A stretch of DNA of 64,000 nt from QHXN01 sp963785125 (GCA_963785125.1 CAWATU010000001.1:558001-622000); one strand, 5' to 3'. Numbered from the stretch's first letter, positions 1 through 9,600 are shown. The notes: generated by a model from the letters alone, not told the origin. Numbers and translations are program-made.

Positions 1-1
1 C

Positions 2-199
2 GGCGCACAGCCCCTTGGGACGGAGGCGTTTCAACTTCTCTCCAACACTCGGAGAGAGGGGCCTGCGGTTTGGGCAGAGAGCTTCGAAGTTGCCCAGGAG
101 GAGACTCGGCGTGTCGTCTCCGAGACGGCGCGCAGGCTTGTCAGGAGGGCTCTTGAGAGAGAGCCCCGCGCCGGAAAGGCTTCTGTTCCTCATATTTAG
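2..199 (+). CDS. C-terminal fragment of an unidentified protein (partial at window edge)
   Basis: This frame is open from the left edge of the window to a TAG at 197-199, four bases before the ATG of the next gene. Its 65 codons encode an Arg/Glu-rich segment (for example ETARRLVRRALEREPR) that looks like the helical end of a soluble protein. A second open frame over the same bases gives a low-complexity Arg/Ser product and looks like a shadow. I do not recognise the family. The close spacing suggests cotranscription with the permease gene that follows. Confidence 0.35.
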   Translation, partial: GAQPLGTEAFQLLSNTRREGPAVWAESFEVAQEETRRVVSETARRLVRRALEREPRAGKASVPHI

Positions 200-202
200 C
201 AC

Positions 203-1400
203 ATGAGCAGACCCTGGAGAGCCATAGACGGATACCTCGTCAGCGCGGCTTTGCCGTACGTGCTGCTCTCGCTCACGATCCTCTCGGCCATCCTCTTAAT
301 ACAGCAGACGGCCAAGTTCGCGGAGGTTCTGGGCTCGACCGAGACGCCCTTGCACCTGACACTGCAAGTGGCCGCGAACATTCTGCCGAGCATACTCATC
401 TTCACGCTCCCCACGTCCGTCCTCGTAGGGACGGCGACCGGTTTCGGGCAGCTTGGGCATGACAGCGAGCTGGTCGCGATCCGCGCGGCAGGTGTAGGGA
501 CTCTGAGGATTATTACGCCTCTGATGTTTCTGGGGGCGATTTTGAGCCTTTTTAACTTCTACGTGGCCTTCGGCGTCTCGCCCGACTCCGCACAGAACAT
601 TCGAGACATAGGGCTCCAGGCGGCCCTCTACAGGCTGGAGTCGCCGGTCGAGCCGAGGAGCTTCTATACGGGGATGCCCGGCAAGGTCGTATACGTGCGC
701 GAGGGAGATAAAGAGAGGGGGCTCTGGGGAAAGATCTTTATACAGTGGGAGGAGGCTGAGGGGCGCGTGCGCCTCGTGACGGCGCGGAGCGGCAGGCTCG
801 ACTTCTCGGGCGAACAGGCTGAATTAGTGTTGGATGACGCGCTTTTGACGACGTTGCCGTCCGGGGGCTTCGAAGCCTTCGCGAAGGGCGCGCACGTCAC
901 GATTGAGCGCTCGGCGAACATGCGCCTGAGGGACGAGCGGCTTGACCTTGGGAGGGGCTCGATCACAAGGCGCATGCGCGAGCGCGAGCCGGAGTTGGAC
1001 GAGCTTGGCTGGGCGGGGCTCCTGGAGCGGGCCCGACACCCAAAGACTCCGGCGGCCGGTAGGGAAGCTTCAATCGTTCTGCACAGGAGGTTGACGCTCT
1101 CGCTCTCGCCGATCATCTTCGCCTTTTTCGGCGCGGGGCTCGGGCTAAAGGTCGTGCGCGGTGGGCGCTCGAAAGGGGTTCTGCTCTCCCTGGCGGCCAT
1201 GCTGGTCTACTACCTTCTAACGCTGGCGGGAGAGCAGCTCGGTCGCGCAGGCACGGTGCCCACCGCTTCTGGGCTCCTGGCTCGCCTTCTGCACGGCCGT
1301 GTGTGCAGGCTGCCTGCTCCTCTTCAAGAGGCGCTGGTCTTTCACTTTACCGATATACAGGCCCGCAGGCAGGCCTCGAAAGGCTCCGGACGGGGTAGGG
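203..1400 (+). CDS. lptF: LptF/LptG-family permease, first copy (frameshifted near its end)
   Basis: Predicted inner-membrane subunit of the LptBFG machine that extracts lipopolysaccharide and passes it to the periplasmic bridge. The ATG at 203 opens a protein with the usual order: N-terminal membrane helices (residues about 10-130), a periplasmic beta domain (about 140-260) and C-terminal helices (about 290-380), including LSPIIFAFFGAGLGLK. Near 1270-1300 the frame changes: the expected last helix (CAGCLLLFKRRW) lies one frame over, so a one-base insertion is likely. In the repaired frame I find no stop before the second permease begins, so the two may be fused or separated by another hidden indel. 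The end given here is approximate. LptF and LptG cannot be told apart from sequence alone. Confidence 0.75.
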
Positions 1401-1412
1401 GATTCGAAGGGT

Positions 1413-2544
1413 GGGGGCCGTTACGTCGCGCTGCTCGGGCTACTCGACAAGAGCATCTTTAAGTCTCTGACGACCAATTTTCTGCTGATCGTCTCGGCAT
1501 TGGTCTCAATCTTCCTTGTCTTCACGCTCTTCGAGCTGATCAGGTTCATTGCCGCACGCGGCATCGCGCCGGCGTTGGTCGTGCGCTACCTTCTATACCT
1601 TCTGCCTTTCGCCTGTATCGCGGTGACGCCCGTAGGGGTGCTTCTCTCTTCGCTCGTCACGTTCGCGCTGATGTTGAGGCGGAACGAGTCGGTGGCATGG
1701 TGGTCGAGCGGGCAGAGCGTCTATCGCTTTATCCTGCCCTGCCTCTTTTTCGCGGCGCTTCTCGGCACGTGCATCTGGTTTCTACAGGATAAGGTAATGC
1801 CCGAGGCCAATCGTAGGCAGAACACACTGCGCGGTGTGATTCGGAGCGGTGGGGCGCAGGCGGAGGCACAGACGGGGCGCCGCTGGGTTGCGAGCGCGGA
1901 TTCCAGGCGCATTTATAATTACAGCCCGGACAGGCCCCGGAGGGGAGCTGGCAGACCTTGTGGTCTTTAATTTTGACCGGGAGGCCCTCCATCTGGAGAG
2001 GATCTACCTGGCGCCCGGGGCCTCACCGGCGGGTGGAATGACCCTGGAGATGCATGAGGCGGAGGTGATAGATTTCGGTGGGGGAGGGGTCAATTACGAG
2101 CACCAATCGCGCGTGTCGGTCGGGGCCGAGGCGTTCGAGGCGTTCAACTCCGGAATTAACCGCCCGATGGAGTTCAGCTTCAAGGGCTTAAGCGCTTACA
2201 TAAAAGCGCTTAAGGAGAGAGGGGGCGACGTGCAGCCGCTTGCCGTTGCCCTCCAGAGGCGCTTGGTCGAGCCCTTCCTCCCGCTCGTCATGATTCTCGT
2301 CGGCGCCCCGCTCGCCTTCGTCTTCGGACGGCGCGGGACTCTGCTCGCACTCTGCTTCGGGATAGGGGTCGGGCTCCTCTTTCTGGGGCTTTCGAGCGTT
2401 GCGCAGCAGGTGGGTTCGAGCGGGCTCATCTCCACACATATCGCGGCATGGGCACCCCCCGCACTCTTTTCGGCGGCGGGACTTATACATGCTTTCGCGC
2501 ACAAGAACCTGAAGGGGCACGCGAACAGAAAGTTCTTCCTCTAG
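1413..2544 (+). CDS. lptG: LptF/LptG-family permease, second copy (frameshifted)
   Basis: Second predicted LptBFG permease subunit, directly downstream of the first, as is normal for the pair. The N-terminus LLDKSIFKSLTTNFLL and the following helices are typical. The periplasmic part continues to about 1940, where the frame moves by one base between NYSPD and GGELADLVVFNFD, and the last helices (RRLVEPFLPLVMILVGAPLA and beyond) run to a TAG at 2542-2544. There is no ATG, GTG or TTG in the right frame near the expected start, which leaves either a natural LptF-LptG fusion or another indel. A strong terminator hairpin follows at once. Confidence 0.75.
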
Positions 2545-2550
2545 ACAAAG

Positions 2551-2585
2551 AACAAGCGGGCCGCACCTGAGACGGCCCGCTTGTT
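2551..2585. terminator. Bidirectional terminator between convergent permease and ahcY genes
   Basis: A perfect 12-base stem (2551-2562 pairing with 2574-2585, sequence AACAAGCGGGCC and its complement) with an 11-base loop lies seven bases after the permease stop and 31 bases before the ahcY stop. T-rich sequence follows the right arm and an A-rich run precedes the left arm, so it can serve both converging transcripts. Confidence 0.8.
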
Positions 2586-2616
2586 ACTTCTTCGCTCACA
2601 TCTACTAAGGCTGGTC

Positions 2617-3894
2617 TTAAGTCCCGGTCTCCCAACTGGAGAGGTATTCGACCTGCTCCGGCGTCAGCGTGTCGATGCTGATACCGAGCGCCTTCAGCTT
2701 GAGGCCGGCGATCTCCGTATCGACCTCCTCGGGGAGCGTATGCACACCCGGTTTGAGCTCGCCCCTGCGTTTGACGAGGTACTCGGCCGAAAGCGCCTGG
2801 TTGGCGAAGCTCATGTCCATCACGCTGGCCGGGTGACCCTCCGCAGCCGCGAGGTTGATGAGGCGTCCTTCACCGAGGACTATGACGCGGCTCCCTGTTT
2901 CGTTAACCGTAAACTCCTCTACGAACGGGCGCAGATTGACTGGCGGAGTCGACATGTCGCGCAGAGCGACGAGGTTCAGTTCCAGGTCGAAGTGTCCGCT
3001 GTTGCAGACGACGGCCCCGTCCTTCATCCTTGCAAAGTGCGAGCCGTCGATGACGTGTCTGTTTCCTGTGACCGTGATGAAGATGTCGCCGATGGCGCTG
3101 GCTTCGTGCATGGGCATTACACGGAAGCCGTCCATCACCGCCTCGATGGCCTTGATCGGGTTGATTTCCGTCACGACCACGTTGGCCCCCATGCCGCGCG
3201 CGCGCATCGCGACCCCCTTGCCGCACCAGCCGTAACCGACCACCACGACGGTTCTGCCGGCCAAAAGGATGTTCGTAGCGCGTATGATGCCGTCGAGGGT
3301 GGACTGCCCTGTGCCGTATCGGTTGTCGAAGAAGTGCTTCGTCTGCGCGTTGTTCACGGCGATGGCGGGGAAGGGCAGGACGCCCGCCAGTTCCATCGCC
3401 TGTAGCCGCACGATGCCTGTCGTGGTCTCCTCCGTCGTCCCTATGATCTCGTTCTTCTGTTCGCCGCGCTCTTTAAGGAGCGTCGCGACGACATCCGAGC
3501 CGTCGTCGATGATGATCTGCGGGCGTGAGTCGAGCGCCGTGCGCACGTGCCTGTTGTAAGTCTCCGTGGATTCGCCTTTGATAGCGTAGACTGGGACGCC
3601 CCAGTCGGCTACGAGCGAGGCCGCCACATCGTCCTGCGTGGAGAGGGGGTTTGAGGCGATGAGAATTGACTCGGCGCCACCCGCCTGTAGAGTCCTCACG
3701 AGGTTCGCAGTCTCGGTCGTCACGTGTGCGCAGGCGACCAGTCGTACGCCCTCCAGAGGCTTCTCGGCCGCGAACTTCTCGCGTATGAGGCGCAGGACGG
3801 GCATCTCGCGCTCGGACCATTCGATACGCTTCTTGCCCTCTGCGGCTAGGCCTATATCCTTTATGTCAAACTCTGCGGCGCTTTTTGTGCTCAT
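2617..3894 (-). CDS. ahcY: Adenosylhomocysteinase
   Basis: Cytosolic enzyme that reversibly splits S-adenosylhomocysteine into adenosine and homocysteine, removing the inhibitory product of methyl transfer. The 425-residue protein is intact and of normal bacterial length. Visible hallmarks are the NAD-binding glycine motif VVVVGYGWCGKG (about residues 217-228), the substrate-site stretch NNAQTKHFFDNRYGTGQS just before it, and GDIFITVTGNRHVI later in the NAD domain. It lies 29 bases downstream of metK on the same strand, so the two steps around SAM are probably coexpressed from the metK promoter. Confidence 0.95.
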   Translation of the reverse strand: MSTKSAAEFDIKDIGLAAEGKKRIEWSEREMPVLRLIREKFAAEKPLEGVRLVACAHVTTETANLVRTLQAGGAESILIASNPLSTQDDVAASLVADWGVPVYAIKGESTETYNRHVRTALDSRPQIIIDDGSDVVATLLKERGEQKNEIIGTTEETTTGIVRLQAMELAGVLPFPAIAVNNAQTKHFFDNRYGTGQSTLDGIIRATNILLAGRTVVVVGYGWCGKGVAMRARGMGANVVVTEINPIKAIEAVMDGFRVMPMHEASAIGDIFITVTGNRHVIDGSHFARMKDGAVVCNSGHFDLELNLVALRDMSTPPVNLRPFVEEFTVNETGSRVIVLGEGRLINLAAAEGHPASVMDMSFANQALSAEYLVKRRGELKPGVHTLPEEVDTEIAGLKLKALGISIDTLTPEQVEYLSSWETGT

Positions 3895-3923
3895 TATTTT
3901 TGCCTTTAGGAATCGAATATGGG

Positions 3924-5075
3924 TTAGATTTTAGCGGCCTCACGCAGTTCCTGTGCGTGGTCTGTAAGCTCCCAGCTAAAGCCTTCCTCGTCGCGGCCGA
4001 AATGCCCGTAAGCTGCCGTCTGTCTATAGATTGGACGCCTTAACTTGAGAGTTTCGATGATGCCATGTGGAGTCAGACGGAAGTGTTCGCGCACGAGGTT
4101 CGAAAGGTCTGTCTCGCTTATACGGCCTGTGCCGCTGGTGTCTACGAGGACTGAGACAGGCTCCGCGACCCCGATTGCGTAAGCCAACTGGACCAGGCAG
4201 CGTTCCGCGAGCCCTGCACCCACAATATTTTTGGCGATATAACGCGCCATGTATGCGGCCGAGCGGTCAACCTTAGTCGGGTCTTTGCCGGAGAAGGCGC
4301 CGCCGCCGTGCGGTGCATAACCGCCGTACGTGTCGACGATGATCTTTCTACCGGTTAGCCCGGCGTCGCCCTGCGGGCCGCCGACGACGAAACGCCCGGT
4401 AGGATTTATGTGATATTTCGTCGTTTTGTCGAGCAACTCGCCGGGGACGGTCGCGCGTATGACCTGTTCTTCAATCTCTTCACGCAGTTGCTCGTTCGAG
4501 ACGTCCGGTGAGTGCTGTGTCGAGATGACTACGGCGTCGATTCGGAAGGGGCGGCCGTCCCTGTACTCGACCGTGACCTGAGATTTGCCGTCGGGTCGCA
4601 GGTAAGGGAGCGCTTCTGAGCGCCTGACCTCCGAGAGTTTGCGCGAGAGCTTGTGCGCTAACTGGATCGGGAGGGGCATCAGTTCCGCCGTCTCATTGCA
4701 TGCGAACCCAAACATGAGCCCTTGGTCGCCTGCGCCGCCCGTGTCGACGCCCATTGCGATGTCCGGGGACTGTTTGTCGATGGCGGTCAGGACGGAGCAC
4801 GTGTCGCAGTCAAAGCCATATTTAGCGCGCGTATAACCTATTTCTCGAACGGTTTCACGTGCCACTTGCGAGAAGTCGATCTGCGCGTTGGTTGTGATCT
4901 CGCCGGCAATGACGACCAGACCCGTGGTCACAAGCGTCTCGCAGGCGACACGTCCGTTGCTATCCTGTGTGAGGACAGCGTCGAGGACGGCGTCAGAGAT
5001 TTGGTCGGCTATTTTATCTGGATGGCCTTCGGTTACGGATTCAGAGGTGAAGAGATAACTGCCGGAGTTGCTCAA
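3924..5075 (-). CDS. metK: S-adenosylmethionine synthetase
   Basis: Makes S-adenosylmethionine from methionine and ATP in the cytosol. The 383-residue protein is intact. It shows the ATP-binding signature GAGDQGLMFGFA, the P-loop-like GGGAFSGKD, and an N-terminus SGSYLFTSESVTEGHPDKIADQ with the usual catalytic His. The start is TTG at 5073-5075, chosen because a strong AGGAGG ribosome site lies about eight bases upstream (5084-5089) and there is no better-placed ATG. A probable sigma-70 promoter lies about 60-90 bases upstream. I saw no SAM riboswitch fold in the short leader. Confidence 0.95.
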   Translation of the reverse strand: MSNSGSYLFTSESVTEGHPDKIADQISDAVLDAVLTQDSNGRVACETLVTTGLVVIAGEITTNAQIDFSQVARETVREIGYTRAKYGFDCDTCSVLTAIDKQSPDIAMGVDTGGAGDQGLMFGFACNETAELMPLPIQLAHKLSRKLSEVRRSEALPYLRPDGKSQVTVEYRDGRPFRIDAVVISTQHSPDVSNEQLREEIEEQVIRATVPGELLDKTTKYHINPTGRFVVGGPQGDAGLTGRKIIVDTYGGYAPHGGGAFSGKDPTKVDRSAAYMARYIAKNIVGAGLAERCLVQLAYAIGVAEPVSVLVDTSGTGRISETDLSNLVREHFRLTPHGIIETLKLRRPIYRQTAAYGHFGRDEEGFSWELTDHAQELREAAKI

Positions 5076-5133
5076 TTGCTAAATGCCTCCTGTGGTCTGT
5101 CTGGAAAGAGTAGCTCAGGACAAAAGAACGCGT

Positions 5134-5163
5134 AATGTAGCAACACGTGTCAAGCAATGTCAA
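5134..5163 (-). promoter_or_regulatory. Probable sigma-70 promoter for metK-ahcY
   Basis: On the minus strand a perfect -35 box TTGACA (5158-5163) is followed after 18 bases by TACATT (5134-5139), which matches TATAAT at four of six positions. Transcription would start near 5127 and give a leader of about 50 bases before the TTG start, too short for the known SAM riboswitch classes. Confidence 0.5.
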
Positions 5164-5254
5164 GGAACCGGGGCTTTAATAGTTTACACATGGCGGCGGG
5201 TTCGTTGCTGTCTTGTTCCGGGTTTGCATGAAAGTTTCAGCTATCATTGCCACA

Positions 5255-5288
5255 GGCCTTGCACATTGTTGAATTTTTGTGCAAGGCC
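5255..5288. other. Hairpin in the metK / 185-residue-protein intergenic region
   Basis: A perfect 10-base stem GGCCTTGCAC (5255-5264) pairs with 5279-5288 around an AT-rich 14-base loop. It stands alone in the divergent region 5090-5425, which is clearly AT-richer than the genes. No T-run follows, so it may be a regulator or protein-binding site rather than a terminator. Apart from this and the metK promoter I see nothing definite in this region. Confidence 0.4.
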
Positions 5289-5425
5289 GTTTCGACATAA
5301 GATTCATTATCGGACTCTAGGTATAACTGCTTTTCTAACTCTGAACCTAACCTTCCTTCAATACTTAGGAAGCTCCACTTGCAAAATTATCCTTTCTTCT
5401 TTACAACTCTAAAAGCACCTTTCGG

Positions 5426-5983
5426 ATGCTTCTGCTCATGGTTAATAAAATCGAAAACAGCTCCAGCCGTCAAAAGTTACCTTCCGGGACAGAAGCCAAC
5501 GTCAGAAAAATTCTGTCAACTCTTCCCAAAGAACATCTGAGGGGCCTCGAACGCCTGCGCCTGGTCGATTCGATTTCAGACCCGAGGCTCCGCAATACAC
5601 AGATAAAGCAGACACAGTTACCAGGTCTATACCACCCCCGACAGGGTTCACAGCCCGCCTGGATTGAAGTCGCACTAGATGTGCTCCTGCCCAAAGACGC
5701 TCCCTTTCACAAGAGGCTGATTCCGAGGCTCTCATTCAAAGCGAATATGGCAGCAGTGATCTTCTCACTCGTCGGCCAGCATCACTACCTGACACTTCGC
5801 CACTCCGTTAAAAAAGGCCAACTGGAATCATCCATCCGGACATACACGGAGAGACACCTGAAGAAATGGAATGAGAAGGAGCACACATTTCGTGCAAGGC
5901 TCTTCAAACCGCTCCAACCAACCTTCGAACGTTGGGCGCAGAGTCTACAGCGTAGGGCAAAAAAGGGCGGGCGACCTTCTTAG
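5426..5983 (+). CDS. Hypothetical protein, possibly related to a degenerate metallopeptidase-like family
   Basis: An intact 185-residue protein from the ATG at 5426 (a second in-frame ATG at 5438 is equally usable). It is basic, with no signal peptide or membrane segment. The middle has the pattern LPGLYHPRQG, then a segment FSLVGQHHYLTLRHSVKKGQ followed by a charged helix. The layout resembles proteins with an HExxH helix, but the catalytic Glu is missing (GQHHY), so I do not assign activity. It converges on parB with only 35 bases between stops. Function unknown. Confidence 0.6.
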   Translation: MLLLMVNKIENSSSRQKLPSGTEANVRKILSTLPKEHLRGLERLRLVDSISDPRLRNTQIKQTQLPGLYHPRQGSQPAWIEVALDVLLPKDAPFHKRLIPRLSFKANMAAVIFSLVGQHHYLTLRHSVKKGQLESSIRTYTERHLKKWNEKEHTFRARLFKPLQPTFERWAQSLQRRAKKGGRPS

Positions 5984-6018
5984 GACGAGACGTGTGTAAG
6001 AGAGAGACTGCTCGTTTC

Positions 6019-6855
6019 CTACGAATTCTCTAACTCTTTCAGGAGTGATCTCAGGGCCTCTATAATCTCCCCCTTCTCCACCTCGGACTTCTGGAACTTC
6101 ACCTCAACTTTTACATTAGGTAACGGCAGGTGGTATTTGAAGGTAGAGGGTTTAGTAATTTCAGCATTCCCTTCCTTGAACTTACGCTCACGAATGAGCG
6201 CACGCGCTTCGTCCCTTGTAAAATCCTTGTTGGCGAGGGCGTTAATCGTCTCACGCATCGTGTGGGTATCGGGCTGCCTGACAATCTGTAAGAGCAGTGA
6301 CTTGACATTGATGTCGGCGCGCCGACATTCTTCACGTATCTCCTCAGGTATTGCCGCAAGCGCGATGGCCTCCGTCACAGTCGTACGGCTCTTCCCAACC
6401 TTCTTCGACACCTCCTCGTGCGTGTAACCGTACCTTTGGCAAAGCGCCGCAAGTCCGTCCGCCTCCTCCCAGGGTGTCAAATCTTTCCGCTGCATATTCT
6501 CGATGAGAGCTATCTCTGCGACGGCCGCCTCGTCCACGTCCATCTCAATACACGGAACCTCCCTGAGTCCCGCAGCGCATGCGGCGCGCCACCTGCGCTC
6601 GCCGGCAATGATCATCCAGCGCCCCTTCTGCGGGGTCGGCTTCACCAGGAGCGGCTCTAAAACGCCCTTCTCCTTGACGGATATCGTCAACTCCGTCAAG
6701 TCACCTATCTCGACACGCGGCTGCTCCGGATTCGGGTCGAGAGATTCCACCGCGATCAGACGGCCGATAGTTGTAGGGCTCTGGCTCGAAAGCTCTTCTA
6801 CGTAATGCGCATCGTGCCTCATACGTATTCCCGCTGGGAGTCCTCTTCTAGACAC
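6019..6855 (-). CDS. parB: ParB-like chromosome-partitioning protein
   Basis: Centromere-binding CTP-hydrolysing clamp that loads on parS sites and works with ParA to segregate the chromosome. The 278-residue protein carries the ParB/Sulfiredoxin domain with GERRWRAACAAG (about residues 85-96), the ENMQRKDLTPWEEADGL linker and a helix-turn-helix (EEVSKKVGKSRTTVTEAIAL). The C-terminal half (KFKEGNAEITK onward) is lineage specific. The start is GTG at 6853-6855, which overlaps the parA stop by eight bases, indicating translational coupling. Confidence 0.9.
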   Translation of the reverse strand: MSRRGLPAGIRMRHDAHYVEELSSQSPTTIGRLIAVESLDPNPEQPRVEIGDLTELTISVKEKGVLEPLLVKPTPQKGRWMIIAGERRWRAACAAGLREVPCIEMDVDEAAVAEIALIENMQRKDLTPWEEADGLAALCQRYGYTHEEVSKKVGKSRTTVTEAIALAAIPEEIREECRRADINVKSLLLQIVRQPDTHTMRETINALANKDFTRDEARALIRERKFKEGNAEITKPSTFKYHLPLPNVKVEVKFQKSEVEKGEIIEALRSLLKELENS

Positions 6856-7609
6856 GTTGCATCACCTCTTCACAAAGTTTTGCGTATTCGCTGGCGCCTG
6901 TCGACTGCGGCGCAAACGTGAAGATCGATTCCTTATAGGCCGGAGCCTCTTCGAGCCGCACGCTCTTGGTTATAACCGTCTCGAAGACCTGCGGCCCGAA
7001 GACGCTTCTAATCTGCTCGTAGACTTCCCTCGCCAGGGTCGTGCGCTTATCAAAAAGGGTCACGAGCACACCCAGTACGCGCAAATCTGGGTTCGGACGT
7101 GCTTTGACCTTCTCGATTGTCTCCAGAAGATCATCCGTACCTTCGAGCGCATAGAATGAAGACTGTATAGGGATCAGGACGTGCGTGGATGCAACCAAAG
7201 CGTTCACGGTTATCAGACCCAACGTCGGCGGCGTGTCGATGAAGATCGCATCGTAGCGCCCTGCAACACGCTCTAGACGATCCTTCAGACGAAATGGGGC
7301 GTCAAAGTCACCCACAAGCTTCGACTCCAGCTTCGCCAGACTGATCCTCGCGGGAATAATCTCCAGACCGCCGACGGGTGTCTGGTACGTGTAGGTTGAT
7401 AAATCGTCCTGACCATCCACCATCAACTCGTACGCCGAAGGGCCTATCGAGTGCGGATCGAGAAAAGAGATAGAGCTGTTGCCCTGCGGGTCCAAGTCGA
7501 GCAGAAGTACGCGCTTTCCGCGTTGAGCGAAGGCGGCGGCGAGATTGATGGTGGTCGTAGTCTTTCCGACCCCACCCTTCTGATTGGCTATTGCAATGAC
7601 GGTGGTCAA
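6848..7609 (-). CDS. parA: ParA/Soj-type partition ATPase
   Basis: Deviant Walker-A ATPase that forms nucleoid-bound gradients moving ParB-parS complexes. The intact 253-residue protein begins MTTVIAIANQKGGVGKTTT (deviant Walker A with the signature Lys) and includes LLLDLDPQGNSS and IFIDTPPTLG for nucleotide and metal binding. The start is TTG at 7607-7609. It lies 40 bases downstream of the bifunctional nuclease gene and overlaps parB, so miaB-bfn-parA-parB may form one transcript. Confidence 0.95.
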   Translation of the reverse strand: MTTVIAIANQKGGVGKTTTTINLAAAFAQRGKRVLLLDLDPQGNSSISFLDPHSIGPSAYELMVDGQDDLSTYTYQTPVGGLEIIPARISLAKLESKLVGDFDAPFRLKDRLERVAGRYDAIFIDTPPTLGLITVNALVASTHVLIPIQSSFYALEGTDDLLETIEKVKARPNPDLRVLGVLVTLFDKRTTLAREVYEQIRSVFGPQVFETVITKSVRLEEAPAYKESIFTFAPQSTGASEYAKLCEEVMQRV

Positions 7610-7649
7610 AGAAGGTTGTCCCGGTCAGAAGATTAAAGAACTACATGAA

Positions 7650-8135
7650 CTACATCGGTAGGTCGCCTGCCTCGCCGATTACGTCGGGCCATTCCTCTTC
7701 GGAGCCCGAGATGCTCTCCTCCTCCCCGCTCGCGACAGTATTCCGTGAGGCCCTGATCACTTCTTCGTTCACAAAAATGGGGCAATCGACCCGCAGTGCG
7801 AGCGCAATGGCGTCAGAAGGCCGGGCGTCGATCATGACGGGCTCGCCCCCTCTGTCCTTCATGTTGATGGTGGCGAAGAAGGTGTTGTCGCGCAATTCCG
7901 TGACAACGACACGCTCGACGCTCGCGCCCATCTCAAGGATGACGTTCCGTAGAAGATCATGCGTCATCGGCCTCTGCGGAGCTATCTTCTCTATTTCGAG
8001 TGCGATGGCGTTAGCCTCGTACGCGCCGACCCAGATGGGTAACATCGTCTCACTATTGATGTCTTTGAGAATGATGATCGGCGTCCCGCTGCTCGGGTCC
8101 ATCATTAATCCTCTGATCTTAACTTCGATCTCCAT
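7650..8135 (-). CDS. Bifunctional nuclease (BFN / DUF151) domain protein
   Basis: An intact 161-residue protein with the whole BFN fold. Recognisable segments are IIILKDINSETMLPIWVGAYEA near the N-terminus and RPSDAIALALRV near residue 108, which is diagnostic of the family. Members show DNase/RNase activity in plants and are linked to stress, but the bacterial role is unsettled. The C-terminal 25 residues are acidic (GEEESISGSEEEW). It sits 18 bases after miaB and 40 bases before parA on the same strand. Confidence 0.85.
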   Translation of the reverse strand: MEIEVKIRGLMMDPSSGTPIIILKDINSETMLPIWVGAYEANAIALEIEKIAPQRPMTHDLLRNVILEMGASVERVVVTELRDNTFFATINMKDRGGEPVMIDARPSDAIALALRVDCPIFVNEEVIRASRNTVASGEEESISGSEEEWPDVIGEAGDLPM

Positions 8136-8153
8136 AGAACCCTCTATACGCGT

Positions 8154-9502
8154 CTAAGCCTCTCGCAGAAACTGGCCGTAGAGGCTGTGAGTCTTCGCCT
8201 CAGTGACACGAACCCTGACGATCTTTCCGATGAATTCCGCGCCCGCGCCGAAGTTAACGACTTTATTACAGGTTGTATGCCCCTTCAAGTCGTACTCCGA
8301 TCTGGCACTGAAATCTTCGGCCAGAACCTCAACCTCCCTGCCAATATAAGAGCGGTAAATCCTACTCTGAATAGACATTTGGAGGTTTTCGAGTGCGAGA
8401 AAGCGCTGGGTCTTCTCTTCCGTTGAGACGTCATCGACTAACTTGCCGGCGGGAGTGCCGCGCCTCTTTGAATACTTGAAGATATACAGGCCATGAAATC
8501 CGCAATTTTCGACTAGGTTCAAGGTGTCTTCAAATTCCTCATCCGTCTCACCCGGGAATCCGACAATAAAGTCACTGGTGAGCGATATTTCTCTACGCGA
8601 GTTCTTTATAGCCGCGACCCTCTCCAGATAATCCTCGACCTTATGTCCCCTGCGCATCGCACGCAAGACCCTGTTATTTCCAGACTGTACAGGCAGATGC
8701 ACCCAGTTACAAAGGTTTTCGAACTCTTCAAATGCCTTGACGATGTCTGCATGGAAATCCCTGGGGAAGGAGGTCGTAAACTTTACGCGCGGCATACCGG
8801 TCGAAGCGACTGCACGTAGAAGTCTGGAAAAAGAAGTGGCGCCCGAAAACCCTTCAAGCCCTTTCTCCACTTTTGGCCGGTAACTGTTGACATTCTGACC
8901 TATAAGCTGTATTTCCTTAAAGCCACTGTCTCTGAAGTCGCTTAACCTCTTCAACAATCTCAGACGCCGTGCGACTACGCTCGCGACCGCGCGAATACGG
9001 TACAATACAATAGGTACAGAATTTATTACACCCCTCGATAATCGGGACGAAGGCGACGTGTTTGGAATGGCGTTCGACGCGCGATATTTCAAAAGCCGCA
9101 TCGTCCTCTACGCTCATCCAGATCGATTACACGCCTCTCGCCTCCTCTCACACGCTCCAACAGATCCGTAATCCTGTCGGTGGCACCCGTGCCTGCGACC
9201 AGCTGGACGGACGGCGAGCTTATTAAAAATGGCCTCACCTTCGAGCTGCGCTACGCACCCCATAACACCGATTAAGGGCTGGTCTCCCGCCCTGGCACGC
9301 TTGATCTCGTCCACCCTCCGAAATACTTTCTGCTCTGCTTTTTCCCGTATCGAGCAGGTATTGAGCAATATGACATCGGCGGAATCTGAGGCATCGGTCA
9401 GCTCGAACCCGCTCCGGCGCGAAGTCTTGTCGCCACACGCTCCGAATCGGCCACATTCATCTGACAGCCGAAAGTCTCAATGTGGACGCTCAACTTACTC
9501 AT
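8154..9502 (-). CDS. miaB: tRNA-2-methylthio-N6-isopentenyladenosine synthase MiaB (frameshifted)
   Basis: Radical SAM methylthiotransferase that adds the methylthio group to i6A37 of tRNA. The ATG at 9500-9502 gives KLSVHIETFGCQMNVADSE, whose Cys is the first ligand of the N-terminal cluster. LLNTCSIREKAEQK supplies the second. The radical SAM motif CNKFCTYC (CxxxCxxC) follows near 9015-9040, and the C-terminal TRAM domain runs to the TAA/TAG at 8154. At least three frame changes (about 9415, 9190-9230 and 8950) break the reading, but the complete protein can be followed from end to end, so sequence error is likelier than gene decay. Confidence 0.88.
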
Positions 9503-9600
9503 TTATAAACCCTCTGCGCTAAGTTTATCAGAATTGATTGGTTGCAAGGAGATAAAGTTCAGCTAAAGCCTGCTCCGAGATCAAGGAAGAATATCCTTGC

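Noticed and set aside
15..206. A 63-codon frame at the left edge
   Set aside because: Arg/Ser-rich low-complexity product. The frame from base 2 over the same region looks more protein-like.
5076..5425. SAM or SAH riboswitch upstream of metK-ahcY
   Set aside because: With the probable promoter at 5134-5163 the leader is only about 50 bases. I see no kink-turn, pseudoknot or conserved core of the known classes.
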